Source: Lycorma delicatula (lineage: Eukaryota > Arthropoda > Insecta > Hemiptera > Fulgoridae). From it: a stretch of DNA of 64,000 bases. Positions within the stretch are counted from its first letter, which is position 1. Each line of letters opens with the position of its first letter. Under the pieces are notes generated by a model that was given only the letters and a program-made list of their open reading frames with translations, was not told the origin of the DNA and made no database searches. Below, in pieces: positions 56,204 through 64,000 of the stretch. The stretch spans positions 295,384,647-295,448,646 of the forward strand of contig NC_134455.1 in assembly GCF_047948215.1 (NCBI RefSeq), read 5' to 3'. The translations under genes were made by a program, and so were the position numbers.

Positions 56204-57905
56204 GTTGATAGCAGCTGGTCCCATCTGTCCCAAACTGATGGCTCACCACAATCAACACATATTTTTGTGAGAGATGCCTGTCGGAAGATGAGAAAAAGCA
56301 TGATGTAAAGCATCCAGCATCTTAAATATGTTATGATGCGCTGAACAGTAGGCGATGCAACTATAATCCAAACGGTATCAAACTAAAGAATAATAATGCA
56401 ACACAGATGATCGGTTGGCTCCCCAACTGCGTTGCTAAGGTTTCATAGCATATCTAGAATTTTTAAACATCTCACTTTTAACTGTTTTATATGGTTGATC
56501 TATGTAAGCCGACTATCAAAAAACAAACCTGAAAATTTAACTTCAGGAAAGATAGCAATTGGCTCTCAATTGAGAAGGACTTTTGGAATAAAAGACTCTC
56601 ATAGGCGAGAAAAGACTATACATTTTGCTTTCTCACATGAGAACATGAAGCCTTGAAACAAGCTTCAAGGCATGATATAGTATTGTGCAGGAGTCTCTCA
56701 GGTGTGGGCGTTGAACAGGTTGCAATATATATAGAAAAATCCTCAACAAATAGAGAACATGAAAATAAGTGGCTGCTCACATTTAGTGATACTGTTGATG
56801 GCTATAGTAAACAAAGTAGTACTTAATGCACTTCCTTGAGACACTCCAATCTCCAAGGTAACGCTACTCAACACAGAAAGTTTGGTCATTTAAGAAACCT
56901 CTAATAAAGGCAAGCACATTGTCCCTGACTCTCTATTCTTTAAGGGTGTTTAGAATAACATATCGCCTGGCCATGTCGTATGCCCTCCTGATGTCAAACA
57001 AAATAGCTAAGAGTTGCTGGCAAAGCAGAAAAGCATTTTGGATAACTGTTTCCAGTGATACCAGATGGTCAAAGGAAGATGGTCTTTGGTAGAAACTACA
57101 TTGTTCTGGAAATATCAGGGCATGTTTTTCCAAATACCGTGTAAGCCTGCAGTTCACCATTCTCTCCATCATTTTGCATGAGTTTTTTAATGCATGTAAC
57201 AACTCGTTGAATGTAAAGGAGCTAACCAAATCACCAACTTTAAACAGTACTATTTCCATCTGAATCTTATATCTCCAAAATTCATTAGTATATGATGAAT
57301 TTACAGACACCAAATGAAAAAATCTGCCAGGTTAGTTGTGAATGCATAAGATGACTTAAGAAGTTCTCCATCAATAAACACGAGGATAGACTATTTCTGA
57401 GGTCTGCAAACTTTACAAAGCTTCCTCCATACCGTAGGTGTGAAAGTAGTGCATAAGATGTCTACATAATTCCTCCATGATTTTCTCCTAGCATCTATGA
57501 ATACACAAGATATACTGCTCTAGCCTTATGATACAAATTGAGATATTCATTTGTAAGTCTGTGGTTAAATTTACACAGCGCCTGCCATCGTTTCCTAATA
57601 GTGTTCTGGTAATCATCATTCCACCTGGGAGTAGAGGGACATCTTTGTTTTCCTGATGTTTGTGAAATGTATCTACTAGCATTCTAAAGTATGAGGGAGG
57701 TAAAAGGGGTAAGTTGATTTAGGGCGTCACCACTATCATCATACTGTAATGGGAAGGTTTTATGGTAACTACTCAAATTTGCTTTTTCAAGAATCCATCT
57801 CCATGGTCTTTTGGTCAGCATCAAAAGCAATAATAATTGGTTTACGGTCACTGCCGTAAACATCATCACAAACAGACCAATTAAGATGAGGGAGTAAACA
57901 CGGTG
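56204..57905 (-). mobile_element. LINE A', 5' part (RT and EN relics)
   Basis: Minus-strand relative of LINE A from about 31565 to 33530. Surviving blocks are RRPWRWILEKANLSSYHKTF-like sequence (57800-57690), KMMERMVNCRLTRYLEKHAL, EQCSFYQRPSSFDHLVSLET and LFDIRRAYDMARRYVILNTL. Note that AYDMARR here lacks the stop that LINE A has. Several stops and deletions are present. About 350 bases of LINE A are missing between the two parts. Confidence 0.75.
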
Positions 57906-57958
57906 AGTTTAAGTGAGAATAAGGAGAGATCCTATTCTTACATTAAATAATACTCATA

Positions 57959-58265
57959 AATAATTATAAGTAATATTTATAAATTTATGTGTAGTTGTGT
58001 GTGTATAATTTTTGAACTTCATAAACCTGGATATAGAAGGAATTATGAAATAAAATGAATAGATGAACAAGAGTTTTGGTCAGGAAGTTATAAGTGATTA
58101 AAGAAATAATAATGAATAAGAATATAGCACAAAAAGAGTATTTTATTACAAGGAAACAAAGTGAAAGAATAATTTAAGTCAGATTAAAATTTAAGTCATA
58201 GATTCAAAGTCCAAGCCTAGGAATAGTGGATTATTTATGTACCAATATCTCTTCAGCACGACAAA
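57959..58265. repeat. Direct repeat X, copy 1
   Basis: Shares GAATAGATGAACAAG, AGAGTATTTTATTA, AGAATAATTTAAGTCAG and TAGATTCAAAGTCCAAGCCT with 61182-61440 in the same order. Non-coding; family unknown. Confidence 0.65.
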
Positions 58266-58394
58266 GTATCAGTTGATACTGACACAAACGTTCATGATTC
58301 ATCATTCAGGAGGCAGAGCTCCAAGTCTTGTCTCACTCTGTTTATATTTCCTTGAGGATAATAGATTGTTTAGTCCCATGAAATATGGTGAGCA

Positions 58395-58455
58395 ATAAAG
58401 TAGATGTAGTCATCTACTTTATGTCATCAGAAGTAGGGACTACATCTGATGACAT
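58395..58455. repeat. Two adjacent perfect hairpins
   Basis: ATAAAGTAGATG/CATCTACTTTAT (58395-58406, 58411-58422) is followed by ATGTCATCAGA/TCTGATGACAT (58421-58431, 58445-58455). The two share two bases, so only one can form at full length at a time. Confidence 0.6.
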
Positions 58456-59185
58456 TCTGATATTGAAATACACTCAGGCAAAACTTCAAAAAAATAAAAT
58501 TTAAGTTTGGCTTGACATTAAATCTTTTTCACCAGTCACTGAATAAGAATTCAATGATTTATTAAGTGCAAAACAAGTAAGAGGTTTGTGATTATAAAAA
58601 TAAAATTAAAAAACCAAAAAGTTGGATAACTTATGGTAAAAGTACATTATATTTAGAAGATAGTCGCACTTCTTACTTAATAATATGATTTATGTGACTT
58701 GTTACATAATACCTTTTTCTGTAAGCAAATCCTTTTTAAATTAAAAATGTTAATTTATCCATTAATTTAACATAAAATTTTGGCTTACAAGAAAGTGCCT
58801 TAATATACTTCCAATGCCATTATAAATAAATATCTAACTATTTAAAAAATCTTTTCATTGATTTATCAAAAATACAATCAACAAGGTTTATTTACAGATA
58901 AAATATATTAATCTATTGATGAATTTTTAAACAACATTAATTAAACAACTAAAAAAAACCTGTTCAACATGTACATTAATATGTGCTCAAATAATTTTCA
59001 TTAAAGTCTTCTGAATTGCAACATATTATGTAGTTATTTTTATACCTATTTTTATACAAATGCATTTCATGCATTTGTCATAACATTATTTAATGAGTTA
59101 TTTATTTAACTTTTATAATTGATAGTGTATTCTGTGATCTCTGATCAAGGTTCTCTTTCATCTATCTAGCAAATGCTGAGGCAGT
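58456..59185. other. AT-rich spacer
   Basis: No gene or element recognised. Confidence 0.5.
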
Positions 59186-59251
59186 TATTTTTTTCATGAA
59201 GTAGCATATCTACCTATTTCTGATGTGATTTGTGTAATGCATTATTAAGTG
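59186..59251. repeat. Direct repeat Y, copy 1
   Basis: TTTTTTCATGAAGTAGCA and GTGTAATGCATTATTAAGT resemble 60906-60973; the two copies flank the SINE/mariner nest. Confidence 0.6.
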
Positions 59252-59289
59252 CTGATGTAATTATGTTATTTGTACAAAATGCTGAGAAA

Positions 59290-59533
59290 ACTAGTGGTGA
59301 ACTCATCATCGTAAATCAGCTGATTTCAAAGTCAAGAGTTCTAAGGTTCAAATCCTAGTAAAGCCAGTTACTTTTATATACAGCTTTGAATACTAGATCG
59401 TGGATACCAGTGTTGTTTGGTGATTTAAAACCCAACCACCATGTCCACCATTAACCACACATGTCAGGAATGATCGACCTGAAATTGTACAAGATTACAA
59501 TTTATACATTCACATATATCATCCTCATTTATA
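59290..59533 (+). mobile_element. SINE S1, left part of a copy split by mariner
   Basis: Divergent S1 copy: AAATCAGCTGATTTCAAAGT, B box AGGTTCAAATCCTAGTAAAG, GAATACTAGATCGTGGATAC and so on, up to TCATCCTCATTTATA. The remaining 3' part (GGTTCCAGAGGCTAAACA) lies at 60853-60893 beyond the transposon. Confidence 0.82.
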
Positions 59534-60850
59534 CAGAGTGTCCCATATAAAACGCAACCCAACCTTATATTGGTAGGTATTGAAATAATAAAAAGGCATG
59601 TGTAAATGTAATTTTTATTATTACCATGCATTACCTTACATTTAGAGTAAATGTTGGAAGTGGCCGCCATCTTCTTGAATACAAGCTTCAATTCTTTTTA
59701 CAGCTTTTCTTGCAACTTTTTTCAAAGTTTGTGGCTAGATATTTAATACAGGTTGTTCAATATTGACTTTCAATTGTTCAAGTGTTCGTGGTTTGTTGCT
59801 ATAGGCTTTTTCTTTGAGGTAACCCCATAGAAAAAAATCCGCCGCAGTCAAATCTGGAGGTCTTGGTGGCCACAAGCTTCGACCGATAACACGATTACGA
59901 AAGAATTCATTCCTCAACGAAATCAGAAGTTGAACCTGCGTAGTGCGATGTCGCACCGTCATGTTGTAGCCAGCAGTATTTGTTTTCCTCTTCCAAGAGT
60001 GCAATGAACTGAAATAAAATATCCTGATATCGTTCTGCATTAATGGTGTACACGAAAAAAATAGGACCGATTATTTTCTTCCGCGAAATCGTGCACCACA
60101 CGCCCAACTTCTGCGGGTGTAATTGTTTTTCGTGATAAACGTGGGAATTTTCAGCACTCCAAATTCTACTGTTTTGGCTGTTTACGTAGCCATCCAAATG
60201 AAACCGTGCTTCATCTGTGAAAAATAACGAATCCATAACATTAATACCCTCACGCAGAAATCCACGGAACCGTTGACAATATTGTAGCCGTTTTTCTTGG
60301 TCGGGCTCAAGAAATTGATTAACCATTTGAATGCGATAAGGTCGTAATTGTAATTGTTTGGTCGCCCGATGAACAGTTGATTTAGACAAATTAATTTCAG
60401 CAGACAAACGTCGGATCGATTTATTTGGCGAGGCGAGTAATCGGTCTTTGATTTCAGTGACTGTATCTGTATTCAACACTGACGTAGATCTTTTGTGTTC
60501 CTTGTTATTAACAGAACCAGTCTCTCTAAATTTTGCAACTAACCTTAATACTGATGTTTTGTTAGGAGCTGGTTTATCTGGGTACTTATGGCGAAACAAA
60601 TCTTGCACTGCAACCACTGATTTCGTACTGAAGTACGACTCAACAATGAAAACACCATCTTGTCTCTAGCAATACACTGGACGTTATGATTGCATTGTTG
60701 TTACTATCGGTAGTGTTCTTCTGCGTCGACGCGATGTTCAGATGTTGGACGAGTCCATTTCAGTAACGAGTAGGGAGTAAGCTTGACTTTTGAAATTTCA
60801 TGGATGAGTGATTGATGATTGATGGGTTGCATTTTATATGGGACACCCTG
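59534..60850 (-). mobile_element. Tc1/mariner-superfamily transposon inserted in SINE S1
   Basis: Terminal inverted repeats CAGAGTGTCCCATATAAAAC (59534) and CAGGGTGTCCCATATAAAAT (60850, inverted) extend about 28 bases with three mismatches. TA flanks both ends (59532-59533, 60851-60852). Length 1317. One transposase on the minus strand. Confidence 0.93.
59640..60650 (-). pseudogene. Tc1/mariner-type transposase, frameshifted
   Basis: Minus-strand frame: VVAVQDLFRHKYPDKPAPNK, LRLVAKFRETGSVNNKEHKR (helix-turn-helix), SIRRLSAEINLSKSTVHRAT, then catalytic blocks LFFTDEARFHLDGYVNSQNS (first D), LGVWCTISRKKIIGPIFF, WLQHDGATSHYA (second D). A one-base shift near 59940 moves to the frame QVQLLISLRNEFFRNRVIG, PPRPPDLTAADFFLWGYLKE (third acidic position) and, after a stop near 59735, VKRIEACIQEDGGHFQHLL. 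The start codon is uncertain: an in-frame stop precedes DGVFIVESYF. Largely intact otherwise, so a fairly young copy. Confidence 0.88.
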
Positions 60851-60852
60851 TA

Positions 60853-60893
60853 CTTTGAAATAATACCTTATAGTGGTTCCAGAGGCTAAACAT
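60853..60893 (+). mobile_element. SINE S1, right part of the split copy
   Basis: Continues the SINE consensus directly after the TA duplication: TTTGAAATAATACC then GGTTCCAGAGGCTAAACA and an A-rich end. Confidence 0.75.
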
Positions 60894-60905
60894 AAAATGA
60901 AAGAA

Positions 60906-60973
60906 GCTATTTTTTCATGAAGTAGCAAAAAATCGACCTATTTCTGACATGATGTGTATAATGCATTATTATG
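60906..60973. repeat. Direct repeat Y, copy 2
   Basis: See 59186-59251. Too long and too divergent for an ordinary SINE target duplication. Confidence 0.6.
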
Positions 60974-61181
60974 TATCGATAAGAATAATTATTGTTATTA
61001 TTTATTTTTGTCACGAAAATTATTTCTAGTTTTTTGAATCTGATTGAATAGTTTTTTGAGTCTGTTGCAAAAAACTCTTTTCAGGCGTAAAGTTTTATTG
61101 GTGGTTTACATGATACAAAACCAAAAAATCTAAGCAAATTTATTAATAAGGTATAAAACTAACCTTTAAAAATAATACTTA

Positions 61182-61440
61182 TATATAATTATTTATAATT
61201 TTATATATATAATATTTTTTAACTTCATTAAAGCTGGATACATTAGACATTATGAAGTAAAATGAATAGATGAACAAGGGATTTTGGTCAGAAGGAGATT
61301 AAAGAAATAATGATGAGTAAGAATATAGGACAAAGAGAGTATTTTATTAAAGTGAGAGAATAATTTAAGTCAGGATAGATTCAAAGTCCAAGCCTATAAG
61401 AATAATGCATATTTATAAGCCAATCTCTTTAGCAGAAGAC
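61182..61440. repeat. Direct repeat X, copy 2
   Basis: Second copy of the unit at 57959-58265, same orientation, with small deletions. The LINE endonuclease relic starts directly after it. Confidence 0.65.
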
Positions 61441-61447
61441 AATAAAA

Positions 61448-61600
61448 AGTATATATGAAGATACAGATAAACTAATAAAATATGTAAAAGAAAATGACAA
61501 TTTGGTCGATAATATGGGAAATTGGAATACCGTAATAAAAGAAGAAAGAGAAGGGAAGATAATTGGAGAGTATGAGATAGGTAAAAAAAAAACTATAAAA
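61448..61600 (+). pseudogene. RTE-like LINE endonuclease relic
   Basis: The plus frame reads IYEDTDKLIKYVKENDNLVD, NMGNWNTVIKEEREGKIIG and EYEIGKK, which aligns with YEEIDEAIKHVKGDDNLIIV, GDFNASIGKGKEGNIVG and EYRLGKR of the LINE at 797-3493. The GDFNA block is destroyed. Confidence 0.6.
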
Positions 61601-63110
61601 GAAGTATATATGAAATAGGGATGCACAGAAGATAATACATATATTGTATTAGGATCAAGCAGGGGTTTCGGAACCAAGATCATAAGATACCAGGTCTGAA
61701 CAAAAAATCTCTGCCAAAAGATATAGAATTATTCCATTAATAATGCTATTAACAACCCTATTTTAATTAGTTTTATAAACGTATTTTGTATAATGAAAAT
61801 AGTCTAAATAAAGAGTGAATAATGTTTTCCTCAACATTTAATATGGATGTTAATAAATTCATGTTACAATGTTCATATACTAATATAAACTGTAAAGTTT
61901 CTTGGTGTATGTATGAATTTCTCTTGAGCTGAACATATCATTACATAGTTATGTAATGTTTTGAATAAGATAAAATTTACCACAAAATAAGTTTGTCATT
62001 TCAAGAGTTATACTTTTCCATTCAGGTGATACATTCATACTTAACACTCAGGGTTGTACTATATTCTATAAAATGAATAGATTGCTTTTTTAGAAAAGAA
62101 AATATTAAGATATACTTGACAATAAGAAAAAAGATTCTTGTAGGGATATTTTTAGAGAATATTAAAAAATGATTATACTATGTTCTGTTCTTATAATCAT
62201 CATATTAGTTGAAACAGTTCAAAAAATTGTTGGTCAACAGCTTATTACTGGGAAATAAAATGAAAATCTGTTTATTATGTAAATAAATCATCAACAGAAT
62301 AAAAAATCAGTTTATTCTTTTACACAATAAATTACTATCATGTACAAAGTAAGTAACCAGAAGATTGTTTTCCGGACTGTTAAATATTAGTATTTAATAG
62401 ATGAAGTGTTATATTCCATAAAATAATAATATAATATTATTTTTAAATAGCGAAAAATTGTTATTTATTTTAATCTGATTAATAATTGATAATTTTTTTT
62501 TGTTAAATTATAATTTCAGTTTTTTTATACTTTTACTATTATTATTAATATAATTAACTGTTATCTAATTATTTTGTTTATTATTGTATTCTGTATGTTT
62601 ATATTAATATATAAATATACACACATATATATATTGTAATTATAGTGTATGTATTTAACAACATGAGTTTCATACTAATTAGAATAAATTCATTTTATAA
62701 TCATATTTATATTTTACAGGTACTGCATTAATCACTTTATCTGTTTTGTCTTTGATGTTTTCTGTAATTGTTAGTTATAAGTGCTACCTTTGCATTTATA
62801 ATTCTAAATTGTGATTATTATTGTAATACTTAAGTATTATTATGATATTTATTGAAATAAAAACTGTCTACATCATTATATTTGTAACTTTTTTGGTCTA
62901 ATTTCATCATTATTCATTTTGTTATTTTAGCTATATTATTTTGTACATTTGAGATCCATAGCATGCAATTCTGTAAATCCTTTGTTATTTTTTTTAATTT
63001 TTCTGTTACATCAACAAATTAATCTCATTAAATCCATCATCTCCTTCACTTCATCATCATAATTAAAACGCATATATAAATACATTCCTGCAGTTGTAAT
63101 AAGTTAATTC
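61601..63110. other. AT-rich spacer
   Basis: No gene or element recognised. Confidence 0.5.
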
Positions 63111-63114
63111 TGAA

Positions 63115-63810
63115 TATTATACTTTGTCCTTAGAAACCTACTCCACTTCCAACTTTGACCTTCAATTCAATGTAAGAACTCTTCTGTTTACAAATTGAAA
63201 AGCTTATATACCTTGGAACAGATTACACACATTGTTTTAACTCCTTTTTGAATTGGTGCTTCTCGTTTTTTATCTTCTAGTCTTGTAACTGCCAACTGAT
63301 TCTTGTATAAACTGTAAATAACTTTTCTTCTTCTATATTTAAGAATGATTTTTCTATAAATGCCATTTGGATTATAATGTTCTTCATAAGGCTGCCTTCT
63401 GAAATTAATTTGAACCTTTCAAACACATGTACCTTCATCTAATAATACACCTCCAATAAAGTTCCATTTATCTTTCTACTAATTAGCATAGTAGAAAGAT
63501 AAATTTTAGTATTTTAATTTAATTTTATATTTGGAATCTTTAGTATTTTTTGTTCACGTGTTAAATTAACACTGTGATAATTCTCAAATTTATCTGCTAC
63601 ACCTTACTTTGATTGGGTAACAATCACACTTACTTTTTTTTAAATCTGAGTGTAGTTCCTCAGTCATAAAACTTTTGCATACTATTCTGTAAAGCTCATT
63701 TGGTCCTACTTCTCCCAGTCTGCACAGTAATTCAAATAGTTTATCAATTCATTAGGCTTTATACTTGTTTAAATCTTTAAAAGAGCTCTATCAAACCTAG
63801 ATCATGGTTT
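63115..63810 (-). pseudogene. RTE-like LINE reverse transcriptase relic
   Basis: Minus-strand pieces: CRLGEVGPNELYRIVCKSFM then EELHSDLKKSK (compare the RT block LYKLVCNIYEKGEFPSDFKK), and IYSLYKNQLAVTRLEDKKRE with APIQKGVK (compare NMYRNQTATVTIEEHKKEAV and IRKGVRQG). Order and spacing fit an RTE-like RT with many stops and deletions. It may continue past the window end. Confidence 0.55.
63467..63503. repeat. Perfect 15-bp hairpin
   Basis: TTTATCTTTCTACTA and its reverse complement around a 7-base loop, inside the LINE relic. Confidence 0.7.
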
Positions 63811-64000
63811 AGAGTCGTGAAATTATGACCAGTTTTCCCTTCTCTAGTACTTTACCCTTCTTTATAGAGCCCTTCTGCTTGTTAGTTCTTTCATTTCTCA
63901 TTAACAATGCTCTTCTACTTGCATGTGCAATGTCAACACTGTATATACCTATCTATCTGCACGTTGTAATGATGACAGTTTGCCATCATTTCAAGAATAT

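Overview
The window looks like insect nuclear DNA: AT-rich throughout, with one multi-exon host gene spread over more than 36 kb and most remaining identifiable sequence made of arthropod-type transposable elements (non-LTR LINEs, tRNA-derived SINEs, Tc1/mariner elements). The mix of SINEs, RTE-like LINEs and mariners suggests a hemipteran-like insect, but this is inference; nothing here fixes the species. No bacterial features, CRISPR array or intact tRNA/rRNA gene was seen.

Host gene. On the minus strand an alkaline phosphatase (membrane-bound, insect type) is split into eight exons found by matching family motifs and canonical GT/AG splice sites: 40275-40073, 35373-35181, 16166-16006, 11232-11022, 10023-9890, 7098-6888, 5356-5138 and 4053-3869. 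All junctions keep the reading frame and give about 505 residues with the metal-ligand and nucleophile motifs of the family. The signal-peptide exon is missing; it should lie above 40275, inside or beyond the window.

Layout. 1-3870: a palindromic, Pol III-like repeat interrupted by a 2.7-kb 5'-truncated RTE-like LINE (EN plus RT). 3869-40275: the phosphatase gene, whose introns carry relics of LINEs, an uncharacterised transposon-like family, Tc1/mariner elements and SINEs. The 19-kb intron (16167-35180) holds three SINE/LINE insertions with clear target-site duplications, an 880-bp TIR element, and a stack of two I/R1-like LINEs at 29.9-34.35 kb. 38382-39684 is a mariner with perfect 27-bp TIRs but a broken transposase. 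40.4-43.2 kb: more copies of the palindromic repeat. 44.8-46.4 kb: second relic of the uncharacterised family. 48.5 kb: a SINE in an AT microsatellite. 54.2-57.9 kb: an I-like LINE (minus) carrying an R1-clade fragment (plus) in the opposite orientation. 59.3-60.9 kb: a SINE split by a Tc1/mariner element. 61.4-64 kb: old LINE relics.

No new multi-gene system is visible. The items most worth a second look are the uncharacterised protein family represented by two relics (12.2 and 46.4 kb), the hairpin repeat with two facing tRNA-like B boxes (40.84-41.12 kb), the nested insertions with readable target duplications, a 21-bp snap-back palindrome in a LINE, and a Phe beside the metal site of the phosphatase where vertebrate enzymes have His.
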